Part shown: positions 1-6,652 of the stretch, one piece after another | How the letters are laid out: every line of letters begins with the position of its first letter | How positions within the stretch are numbered: position 1 is the stretch's first letter | NCBI GenBank assembly: GCA_947461165.1 | Contig: CANHJR010000044.1 | Location: 1 to 7,932 of the forward strand | Length of the DNA: 7,932 nt | Reading direction: 5' to 3' | From: Saprospirales bacterium | Lineage (GTDB): Bacteria; Bacteroidota; Bacteroidia; Chitinophagales; JADJOU01 | Program-made: the position numbers and the translations under genes | The notes under the pieces: generated by a model | What the model was told of the DNA's origin: nothing | The model's input: only the letters and a program-made list of their open reading frames with translations | The model's database searches: none

Positions 1-453
1 AAAAAATAATGGAATATAATTCAGATTAGCGTTTTGCTCACAATCATCATAATCAAAAGAGTTTGAGACGTCGAAACGATCTATTAAATGAAAATAAGGG
101 TTGTTCCTCTCCGAATCCCACTGATACAAGATTGTTTTAATCTTTGGATTTACAGTCTTAACTAAATCAATAAATGCTTTTGGCATTTGATATCCACGAA
201 TGACAAAGAAGTAGTCAAATGATTGTTTTGTTTGGCTGTCAAATGAGGATATATAATGATTGGCTTGAAAAGTGGGTAAATACCATTTGAAAAAATTATT
301 AATAATCGTAAAAAGGATATTATATTTTCTTTCAGGAATAAAGTGCACTTGAGCGCCATTTTCTTCCAACTTTTTTATAATTAACTCGTGATAATTATAA
401 AATATTGGCGCTACCAATAGTATTTTTTTGCCCTTTAGTTTGTTTTCTTCCAC
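1..453 (-). CDS. CgeB-like putative glycosyltransferase, N-terminal part (runs off the window)
   Basis: An open frame of 151 codons runs from a GTG at 453 to the left edge, so only the N-terminal part is present. It begins with a Rossmann-like strand (KKILLVAPIFYNYHELI, residues 9-25). It then carries the pattern LYQWDS...NNP (about 109-119) and FDVSNSFDYDD (127-137), followed by LNYIPLFF at the edge. This 'Y-WDS ... FD---SFD--D ... PLFF' arrangement is typical of CgeB/GT1-like proteins of LPS and capsule clusters, which are presumed cytoplasmic glycosyltransferases. An in-frame TAA lies three codons upstream, and no ATG gives a plausible N-terminus, so GTG is the only credible start. A gap of 89 bases separates it from the GT2 gene upstream, and the two are likely in one operon. 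The catalytic half is not visible, so donor and acceptor are unknown. The family call is from motif memory. Confidence 0.7.
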   Translation of the reverse strand, partial: MEENKLKGKKILLVAPIFYNYHELIIKKLEENGAQVHFIPERKYNILFTIINNFFKWYLPTFQANHYISSFDSQTKQSFDYFFVIRGYQMPKAFIDLVKTVNPKIKTILYQWDSERNNPYFHLIDRFDVSNSFDYDDCEQNANLNYIPLFF

Positions 454-542
454 TCTAAACTGTTAAATAATTACGATCAATTCGGGATTTGGCAATTCAA
501 TATGTATCTATTCTAAAACATATACCAGAAGCGCACAACAAT

Positions 543-1361
543 CTAGTTTCTCACAAATTTGAAGATTTTGTATTTGAGGATGCGAAGCTTGATTTTTAGT
601 ATCCGTTCTTGAAAAACCCAATTATACTTGAAGTTAAAATATGCATTAAATGATTTCAATAATTCTATTTGCTTTTCATATACCGTTAAAATTTTGAGGT
701 TGGCGGAGACAGAACCATCATTCCTTCGATATACAGCCATATTGTCTGGCATAAAGTAAAAAGGTCCTTGGTTTGCAAGAATCAGCTGCAACGAAAAATC
801 ACCGTTTAAAACATCTTTAAAGAATTCAGGTATCTCAAGCATTTTTCTTCTGTAAACCATGGAAGCAGTAGCAACAAACCATTCTGTTTTGAGCAAATCT
901 CTGATATCAAATAAATTTCGGCCATAAATGTGCTTTGAAAACAAATAATCTGGAGTCTGACCATTTTCATAAGTCACATTTGTTTCGTGAAAACAAAAAC
1001 TATAGGTAGGGTTCGCATCTAACAAGGTAATTTGTTTTTGCAACTTAAAGACGTCAGTCCAGTAATCGTCGCCTTCACATAATGCAACGTATTCACCAGA
1101 GCACTGATTTAATGCATCGATAAAATTGGGCATCATTCCCATATTTACCTCACGATGAATATACTTTATCGAGCAAGCTCGAGTGTGATTTTTTAAAATT
1201 TTATCTATCACCTGATGGGAATTGTCAGGAGATTTATCATTGGCTAGTATTAGTTCTATATCAAAATCACACTCCTGCATGAGCACACCGTTGATTGCTT
1301 CTTCAAGAAAGCTCTCATGACCATAAGTGATCATAACTATAGAAACTTTAGGTTTAGTCAT
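543..1361 (-). CDS. Glycosyltransferase family 2
   Basis: This is a 272-residue GT-A-fold inverting glycosyltransferase, expected in the cytoplasm at the inner membrane, where it would add one sugar to the lipid-linked repeat unit. The N-terminal strand VSIVMITYGHESFLEEAI (6-23) and the nucleotide-binding segment LANDKSPDNS (39-48) are classic GT2. The metal-binding DxD-type motif appears as CEGDDYW (95-101, with D98 and D99). A second acidic segment, NGDFSLQL (186-193), and the VYRRNDGSVS stretch (210-219) fit the acceptor side of these enzymes. The C-terminus is short and basic (KLRILKYKIFKF) with no membrane segment. The start overlaps the end of the acyltransferase gene by 8 bases (ATGACTAA), indicating translational coupling. 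Donor and acceptor sugars cannot be predicted from sequence alone. Confidence 0.93.
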   Translation of the reverse strand: MTKPKVSIVMITYGHESFLEEAINGVLMQECDFDIELILANDKSPDNSHQVIDKILKNHTRACSIKYIHREVNMGMMPNFIDALNQCSGEYVALCEGDDYWTDVFKLQKQITLLDANPTYSFCFHETNVTYENGQTPDYLFSKHIYGRNLFDIRDLLKTEWFVATASMVYRRKMLEIPEFFKDVLNGDFSLQLILANQGPFYFMPDNMAVYRRNDGSVSANLKILTVYEKQIELLKSFNAYFNFKYNWVFQERILKIKLRILKYKIFKFVRN

Positions 1362-2013
1362 ACATTTCTTGAGGTAATGGTTCCAATTCTTTAATCACTT
1401 TAGCGGGTATACCCATCACTAAACAGTTATCAGGTATGTTTTTTGTTACCACTGAACCGGCTCCAACAATGACATTATTGCCTATTGAAACATTGGGCAA
1501 TAATGTCGCATTTGACCCTATAAAAGACATAGATCCAATAATACAATTTCCAGAAATAACAGCTCCTGGGCAAATCTCAGAAAATGCACCAATTATGGTA
1601 TCATGTCCAATGGTAGTATTGGTGTTGACGAGGCATCCGAGACCTATATTTACATTGTTGTCAATAACGGATCCAGTAATGACCGTGGATCCTTTTCCGA
1701 TTTTGACTTCAAAAGGAGCCAAAAATGATTTCGGGCTTATAATTGTATGCAATTCTCCTCCCAATGATTCAAACTTTATGGAGAGTTTTTTTCTCACTTG
1801 AGGATTACCAATTCCTAAAATAAATTTAGTATCAATTTCCTTGAAATGTTTCTTAACCTGATCCAAACTATGAATGATCTCAAATCGATTATACCATAAA
1901 TCATTATTGACAATATTGACGTCATCAAAAAACACAATCCCGTCTAGGAGATCTAGTTGATGCAATACGCCAACCAGCTCATTGGCAAAACCTTTAGCAC
2001 CTATGATGATCAT
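1354..2013 (-). CDS. NeuD/PglD/PerB-like sugar O/N-acyltransferase (left-handed beta-helix)
   Basis: The product is 219 residues, the usual length of the NeuD/PglD/PerB/VioB group. An N-terminal Rossmann-like domain (MIIIGAKGFANELVGVL, FFDD at 28-31, LGIGNPQVRKKL at 66-77) binds the sugar nucleotide in characterised relatives. From about residue 104 a run of hexapeptide repeats (IGKGST, NIGLGC, TIGHDT, IIGSMS, SIGNNV, IVGAGS) forms the beta-helix. It ends in the typical MGIPAKVIKEL cap (200-210). His137 in TIGHD matches the catalytic histidine of PglD-type enzymes. The glycine-rich loop reads GAKG instead of the common GAGG. The gene starts 8 bases after the aminotransferase stop. This suggests it acetylates, or otherwise acylates, the amino sugar made by that enzyme, using acetyl-CoA or a similar donor. 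The acyl group and the exact sugar are inference. Confidence 0.92.
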   Translation of the reverse strand: MIIIGAKGFANELVGVLHQLDLLDGIVFFDDVNIVNNDLWYNRFEIIHSLDQVKKHFKEIDTKFILGIGNPQVRKKLSIKFESLGGELHTIISPKSFLAPFEVKIGKGSTVITGSVIDNNVNIGLGCLVNTNTTIGHDTIIGAFSEICPGAVISGNCIIGSMSFIGSNATLLPNVSIGNNVIVGAGSVVTKNIPDNCLVMGIPAKVIKELEPLPQEMYD

Positions 2014-2021
2014 TGCTGATT

Positions 2022-3089
2022 TTAATTATTTATTATTTTGACTATTTTGGCAATTTGATCCTCGGCTAAACCAACATACAATGGAAGACAAAGAACTCTG
2101 GAAGCAATACTCTCTGATACAGGCATGGACTTAGACTTCACATAAGGAATAGTATTTAAAGATGGATAAAAATATCTCCTTGGGAATATACCTTCCGCAT
2201 TGAATTGCCTTTGCTTTTCTAAAAGTATCTCTTCATTTTTAAATAAGATGGGATAATAGCTGTAATTCCACATTGTATATTCTCTAATTTTCATGGTGGA
2301 GACCTTTTCAAAATCGATCGATTGATTATACATCTCGACGACCTTTCTTCTTTCATCAATAATATGATCGATATAATTGAAAACGGACAAACCCATGGCG
2401 GCTTGTAATTCTGATATTTTGCCGTTGATACCTAACCCGTGGAAATCTAATGGGCCGTTGTGACCAAAATTGTGACTATAATACACTTTATGCGCTAGTT
2501 CTTTATCATTGCAAAATACAGCACCACCCTCCCCAGTATGAAATAACTTCGTAGCGTGAAAACTACACGTACTTACATCGCCAAAATTAAAAATAGATTG
2601 ATCCTGAATTTTGACTCCAAAGCAATGCGCTGCATCATAAATCACTTTCAAGTCATATTTCTTTGCAATTCTAGCAATCTCAATGACATGACAGGGATTC
2701 CCAAAAACATGTGTTGCTAAAATCGCAGTTGTATTTTTTGTGATTGATTCTTCGATCTTATTCTCATCAATCGTAAGATGCAGTGGGTCTATATCTACAA
2801 AAACAGGGTTGCAGTTTTCCCAAATAATAGACGATGTCGTGGCGACATAGCTAAATGGTGTTGTGATAACATCACCGCCTTGCCCCAATAATTTCAATGC
2901 AATTTGGATGGGAATCGTACCATTCGTTAAAATCAAGATATTGTCAACCGACAAATATGTCTTCAGTTTTTCTTCAAGCTCAAGAATTAGTTCGCCTCTA
3001 TTTGTGAGCCATTCATTTTTCCATACTCGCTCGATTTGTGTGTTAAAATCTTGAATTGGTGGAAAAAATGTCTTGGTTACATTAATCAT
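2022..3089 (-). CDS. DegT/DnrJ/EryC1/StrS aminotransferase, VioA-like
   Basis: This 355-residue PLP-dependent enzyme would aminate a keto-deoxy sugar nucleotide in the cytoplasm, normally with glutamate as amino donor. The family hallmarks are all present: WLTNRG (27-32), TNGT (55-58) at the cofactor phosphate site, YDAAHCFG (151-158, Asp152 contacting the pyridine ring) and SFHATKLFHTGEGGA (176-190). Lys181 in that last motif is the Schiff-base lysine. The 'SFHATK-FHT-EGGA' motif and the N-terminal pattern resemble VioA-type dTDP-4-amino-4,6-dideoxyglucose transaminases more than ArnB or PseC. The exact substrate (C3 or C4 keto, dTDP or GDP) is nevertheless not proven. Its start overlaps the flippase stop by 4 bases (ATGA), and the partner acyltransferase follows after 8 bases. 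The 4,6-dehydratase that would make its substrate is not in this window. Confidence 0.94.
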   Translation of the reverse strand: MINVTKTFFPPIQDFNTQIERVWKNEWLTNRGELILELEEKLKTYLSVDNILILTNGTIPIQIALKLLGQGGDVITTPFSYVATTSSIIWENCNPVFVDIDPLHLTIDENKIEESITKNTTAILATHVFGNPCHVIEIARIAKKYDLKVIYDAAHCFGVKIQDQSIFNFGDVSTCSFHATKLFHTGEGGAVFCNDKELAHKVYYSHNFGHNGPLDFHGLGINGKISELQAAMGLSVFNYIDHIIDERRKVVEMYNQSIDFEKVSTMKIREYTMWNYSYYPILFKNEEILLEKQRQFNAEGIFPRRYFYPSLNTIPYVKSKSMPVSESIASRVLCLPLYVGLAEDQIAKIVKIINN

Positions 3090-4513
3090 TTTCTTATAAA
3101 ACTTAAGTATGTTAAGACATCAAATTTAAGGAATTTGGACGCAATGAGGTAAAATAGAATACCAACAATAGACACCGTTGATATGCGAACGAGGTCTTGC
3201 ATTGAACTAAAGATGTAATAATCTCCAACTTTTAAGACCAACCCCATGAAACCCGCAAGAAATAAAAACGGCAATACATCCCTAATTTGCTGCACGGAAT
3301 TGTAGGCAATCAATCTGCCGGAGTAGAATGAATTAATAAAGAATGCTATAAAACTCATTGCCACTTGTGAATAAAGTAAGCCATATATACCATATTTGAG
3401 TCCAATAATTATGGTCAAAATGCCTATAGCTTTTTTAATTATCTCAAGTTTTAAAAACAAATCCGATCGACCCTTAATATTCAAGATGTTTAAGTTATAG
3501 GAATGAATGGGATATAATATCCCTGTTAAACACAAAATTTGAAAATATGGAACAGAAGGCAGCCACTTTTCTGTGAACAAAAACCGAATCAATGGCTCAG
3601 CGACAACCATAGCAATCACTAAGGTGGGAGCTAGACAAAAAACAACTAATTTCAAAATTTTCTCATATATGGATTTCAGGCGATCAGGTTCATTCTCTAT
3701 GCTTGCAAATAGTGGCAGCGTCACTTTGTTCAGTGCTACCGATAGATTGGCAACTGGAAGTTGTTTTAAGGTATCTGCCCTATTATAATAGCCAACAATA
3801 GATGGTGAGTAGTTCTTTCCAATTAGCAGTGTATATATATTTGTAAACACAGTATCAATAATTCCTGACAACACTAATTTGTAGCCAAAATTCAAGTGTG
3901 CTTTTAATTTTTCAAAACTAAAGTCTATACCTGGTTTCCAATCTGATTTGAACCATATAATCGCGGTATTGATAAACTGCTGGAGAAGCGTCATCGTCAG
4001 CAAGCTCCATATACCGTATGAATTCATCGATAAATAAATCGCAACTGCACCTGAAATAACGACAGCAGGAATCATGGCTACTACTTGAACCTTGAACTTC
4101 ATATTTTTTGTCAACACTGTGATTGGGACACTAACAAAAGCGGTCATCAAAAAAGAAAATGAATACATTCTGATAATCAAAACCAAAGCATCTAATTTAT
4201 AAAAAGAAGAGATTGAGGGTGCAACCAAAAACATCAATAAACATAACGTCAGTGCAACACATAGCTGAAAGAAAAAGATAGAATTGAGTGTTATGTCATC
4301 GATATCCTTTGATCTGATGATAGACTGAGATAATCCAAACTCAATGAGAACATTTCCTATAAGTATAAACACTACAACCATGGCTATAGTCCCAAAGTCA
4401 CTAGGATTTAAAAATCTAGCAAGAACGAGTGAAGTTAAAAACGCAATAAGCTGACTTCCAAATTGTTGAAGAAAAGTCCACAAAAAACCCGATACCGCAT
4501 CTTTGTTATTCAT
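3086..4513 (-). CDS. wzx: Wzx-type polysaccharide repeat-unit flippase (MOP superfamily)
   Basis: This is a 475-residue inner-membrane protein with 12 or more hydrophobic segments. It would flip undecaprenyl-diphosphate-linked repeat units to the periplasm. The N-terminus (SGFLWTFLQQFGSQLIAF, then LARFLNPSDFGTIAM) and the segment GLSQSIIRSKDIDD are characteristic of the WzxC/Polysacc_synt_3 branch. The YYNRADTLKQLP stretch in the middle is the other strongly conserved block of that branch. The open frame extends 45 codons further upstream to 4648, but that part overlaps the preceding gene in another frame and shows no family similarity. The ATG at 4513 puts the conserved N-terminus at residue 1 and gives a compact 8-base overlap (ATGAATAA) with the wzy stop, so I chose it. 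The end overlaps the aminotransferase start by 4 bases. Confidence 0.92.
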   Translation of the reverse strand: MNNKDAVSGFLWTFLQQFGSQLIAFLTSLVLARFLNPSDFGTIAMVVVFILIGNVLIEFGLSQSIIRSKDIDDITLNSIFFFQLCVALTLCLLMFLVAPSISSFYKLDALVLIIRMYSFSFLMTAFVSVPITVLTKNMKFKVQVVAMIPAVVISGAVAIYLSMNSYGIWSLLTMTLLQQFINTAIIWFKSDWKPGIDFSFEKLKAHLNFGYKLVLSGIIDTVFTNIYTLLIGKNYSPSIVGYYNRADTLKQLPVANLSVALNKVTLPLFASIENEPDRLKSIYEKILKLVVFCLAPTLVIAMVVAEPLIRFLFTEKWLPSVPYFQILCLTGILYPIHSYNLNILNIKGRSDLFLKLEIIKKAIGILTIIIGLKYGIYGLLYSQVAMSFIAFFINSFYSGRLIAYNSVQQIRDVLPFLFLAGFMGLVLKVGDYYIFSSMQDLVRISTVSIVGILFYLIASKFLKFDVLTYLSFIRK

Positions 4514-5900
4514 TTTTGGACAAATATTGTGACACGAATACGGCGCTAAAAAAGGAAATAAAATAAACACCCCAGAGTCTAGAAAGAAAATTTTCGAAAA
4601 GACAGTTGATTGAGAAAATGAGAATAAACCCCAGGAATAAGTAGTCATTACTTGTAACTCCTATATAAAAGGAGAATCCTATAAAGTATAAATACAAGCA
4701 CAATCCAATTAAACCAGAACCTAATAAATAATGAATATATTGCGAATGTGCGTTTAAGTATACATTTTTGTCAAAAGATTTTGATCCAATTTCGACATCA
4801 GAAAGACTAGATCGAATATCTCCAATGCCTATTCCGATCAATGGAGACATTGTTCTGATGCAATGATATGCTTTCTTGTAAATAGTGTATCTCGTATAAT
4901 CAACAATGCCCCCAGATTCCTCATGGCTAAATTCCTTTTGATACAAATTAAAGTGAACTAATTTCTTTCCAATAGGGAAACCTCGATATCCATCAAAAGA
5001 AGTTGTGAGTGCGACAATTAGAACGATAATGCGCAAAACATTTTTTTTTGTAAAAAAAATAAACAAAAAACATAGAGGCACAATGACAATACTCAATGCT
5101 AGGTTGATCTTTGAATCAATAAACCACATAAGATATACAAGGAGAACAACATATAAACTTAAAAATATTGTAGTCTTCCATCTATTCATCTCTCGAATGA
5201 AATACAAACAAACTAAAATCGTGAAATTAAAAAAAGCACCGATATAAGTGTGATGGTAAAAGAAAACAGTATTCTGATTGATTATATTTCCACGTAATGC
5301 TCTGAACTCAGGTTGTGTATCAGATAGTACCGCATACTTTTTCATTAGATATAGTTCCTTCAACTGATTCCAAATAGACAAATTTGATAACTGCGGGAAA
5401 TCTAATACTTGGCGGTGATAGGTATCAATACCATCTATAAGATAACCAAAGAACAAGATTATATAAAATGCAACTCCAATAATAAATGAAAATAATATTT
5501 TATGAATCAAGGCTTTAGTGATCGTAGGATAAAAAAAGAAAATACTTGTAACGATAACAATAAAAGCTATTTGAATCTTTGATTCTTCGCGAAACTGAAC
5601 CATATCACTTGACCAAAAAAAAGTGCAAACGGACCACCAGAAAAAGCCAGTAATACTAAAATAAGCAATGAGAAACTTCTTTGATTGAACTCGTGTATCA
5701 CAATTTGATGTATACAATATTATAGAACAAAAACTAAAAAGGAAAATTGATATGGACTGAATTGCAGGCGGAAATGCAGGAAATAGACCAATCAATAAAA
5801 ATAAAAGCAAGGTGATTTTTGGCTTATCTCTATAGAATACAGTCTTAAAATTGCCTAACAGCTGTATGATTTGATTCGTAAAAAAGACAAAATATCTCAT
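4506..5900 (-). CDS. wzy: O-antigen ligase-family polymerase (Wzy-like)
   Basis: The product is 464 residues and very hydrophobic, with roughly 10-12 predicted membrane segments. A large periplasmic-type loop sits near the C-terminal third (about 300-385), as in Wzy and WaaL proteins. The signature of the O-antigen ligase family is visible as IGIGIGD followed by NAHSQYIHYLLGSGLIGLCLYLY (about 383-405), in which His385 lies at the conserved histidine position. A final block, ENFLSRLWG, precedes the last helix. Wzy and WaaL cannot be separated reliably by sequence. The position beside wzx and the chain-length gene favours the polymerase, which joins flipped repeat units in the periplasm. The start codon abuts a 14-base palindrome and follows a 277-base gap. 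The gene contains a 9-base T run and an 8-base A run close together (plus-strand 5041-5059), though the frame is intact. Confidence 0.86.
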   Translation of the reverse strand: MRYFVFFTNQIIQLLGNFKTVFYRDKPKITLLLFLLIGLFPAFPPAIQSISIFLFSFCSIILYTSNCDTRVQSKKFLIAYFSITGFFWWSVCTFFWSSDMVQFREESKIQIAFIVIVTSIFFFYPTITKALIHKILFSFIIGVAFYIILFFGYLIDGIDTYHRQVLDFPQLSNLSIWNQLKELYLMKKYAVLSDTQPEFRALRGNIINQNTVFFYHHTYIGAFFNFTILVCLYFIREMNRWKTTIFLSLYVVLLVYLMWFIDSKINLALSIVIVPLCFLFIFFTKKNVLRIIVLIVALTTSFDGYRGFPIGKKLVHFNLYQKEFSHEESGGIVDYTRYTIYKKAYHCIRTMSPLIGIGIGDIRSSLSDVEIGSKSFDKNVYLNAHSQYIHYLLGSGLIGLCLYLYFIGFSFYIGVTSNDYLFLGFILIFSINCLFENFLSRLWGVYFISFFSAVFVSQYLSKNE

Positions 5901-5913
5901 AAGTTTAAACTTA
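5900..5913. repeat. Perfect 14-bp palindrome abutting the wzy start codon
   Basis: The sequence TAAGTTTAAACTTA is its own reverse complement and ends on the first base of the wzy ATG. In the transcript it covers the ribosome-binding region. As RNA it could only form a weak 5-bp stem with a TTAA loop, so as DNA it would more likely be a dyad protein site, if it is functional at all. In AT-rich DNA about one such palindrome per window is expected by chance. Confidence 0.3.
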
Positions 5914-6015
5914 AATCCATTTTCAAGGCATTAGATTGGAAGACTAATTGCATTCGTCTCGTTATAAAAAAGGAGGCATTTTTTTTCACCTTTTCGTTTC
6001 CATAAAACCTTTCAA

Positions 6016-6031
6016 ATCAATACATATTGAT
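6016..6031. repeat. Inverted repeat, 7-bp arms, in the gap before wzy
   Basis: The arms ATCAATA and TATTGAT are separated by CA. The site lies 116 bases upstream of the wzy start, inside the only long gap of the minus-strand gene row. On the minus strand it partly overlaps TTGATTTG (6013-6020), a 7-of-8 match to the Bacteroidota -7 box TAnnTTTG, so it could be an operator over an internal promoter. No -33 element is seen at the right distance. The 8-mer AGATTGGA occurs beside it (6033-6040) and again at 5933-5940. The rest of the 5901-6177 gap shows no open frame, RNA gene or convincing terminator. Chance is a fair alternative. Confidence 0.25.
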
Positions 6032-6177
6032 CAGATTGGACAGGTAAATTGATAGTTTAGGGTTACCTTTAGTTAAAAGAATATTATTGTCAATCTTTTT
6101 AAAAACAGAATAGTAGAATAAGAACTAGGCTTTTGCCAAATCGGTTTTTTCGGTTAAATGTTCAAAATTTAAAAGAG

Positions 6178-6633
6178 TTATTTTCCTATAGCTTTAAAGT
6201 CGAATACAGAGATCCACGATGCAGGATTTTCGATATGTAATTGTATAGATGAAACATCGTCAATCTCCTTTTCAATCAAAACAGTGTCGAGGTGATTTGT
6301 AACCAAGGATTTTGAATAAATATTTTCATATGTCCCATTGCTTCCTTTTTTTATCAATACATTGACATTTGTATTCGTTTGTGGAGTGGAACCAAGAACG
6401 AACACGATTTTTTTAATATCATGCGCTTTATCTAGGTTTACATTGACAGAGTGTTTCCCTGCGGATCCGGCATTCCAGATAGTATTTGGAAGTGTATCTA
6501 CCAAATTAGTTACTTTGAAATCTGGCAACTCAGCACTACAATTGATTTGTTGATTCATCAATATATTTTTATCCTCATTATTACAAGAAAACAATACGAT
6601 AATTGAAGTTAGAATGCAGGTAATTTTTTTCAT
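6178..6633 (-). CDS. Small surface/periplasmic lipoprotein with F5/8 type C (discoidin)-like domain
   Basis: The 151-residue product starts with a short lipoprotein signal (MKKITCILTSIIVLFSC). The lipobox L14-F-S-C17 marks Cys17 as the lipidated residue. Asn-Asn-Glu-Asp follow, so retention by the inner-membrane Asp+2 rule is not indicated. Residues about 40-149 look like a compact galactose-binding-like beta-sandwich. NLVDTLPNTIWNAG (43-56) resembles the 'DG--NT-W' opening. VNVNLDKAHDIKKIVFVLG (63-81) resembles the 'I-IDLGK---I--I' core. The last strand reads WISVFDFKAIGK. Such domains often bind carbohydrate, but no ligand can be named. It lies 19 bases after the wzz stop and is surely cotranscribed with it, which suggests a job in assembly, export or surface retention of the polymer. 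The domain call is from visible pattern only. The length is near the minimum for this fold. Confidence 0.82.
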   Translation of the reverse strand: MKKITCILTSIIVLFSCNNEDKNILMNQQINCSAELPDFKVTNLVDTLPNTIWNAGSAGKHSVNVNLDKAHDIKKIVFVLGSTPQTNTNVNVLIKKGSNGTYENIYSKSLVTNHLDTVLIEKEIDDVSSIQLHIENPASWISVFDFKAIGK

Positions 6634-6652
6634 TTTATTTTTAATTTATGTT

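Noticed and set aside
162..359. 65-codon minus-strand open frame
   Set aside because: It is a different frame inside the CgeB-like gene, which has clear family motifs over the same bases.
454..542. 89-base gap between the two glycosyltransferase genes, checked for promoter, terminator or small gene
   Set aside because: No exact TAnnTTTG on the minus strand, no hairpin and no open frame of useful length were seen.
1436..1801. 121-codon plus-strand open frame
   Set aside because: It is antisense to the hexapeptide-repeat acyltransferase. Its open length follows from the repeated codon pattern there, and its protein shows no recognisable family pattern.
5005..5247. 80-codon plus-strand open frame
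   Set aside because: It is antisense to the membrane segments of wzy, with lysine- and arginine-rich content arising from the reverse of hydrophobic codons.
5965..5976. Strong Shine-Dalgarno-like AAAAAAGGAGG on the plus strand
   Set aside because: No ATG, GTG or TTG follows at a usable distance, no open frame continues, and this genome does not appear to rely on Shine-Dalgarno sites.
6130..6177. Possible terminator after the lipoprotein gene
   Set aside because: The CGGTTTTTTCGG stretch is a direct or mirror repeat rather than an inverted one. GGCAAAAGCC has only a 3-bp core stem, so no stable hairpin with a U run is supported.
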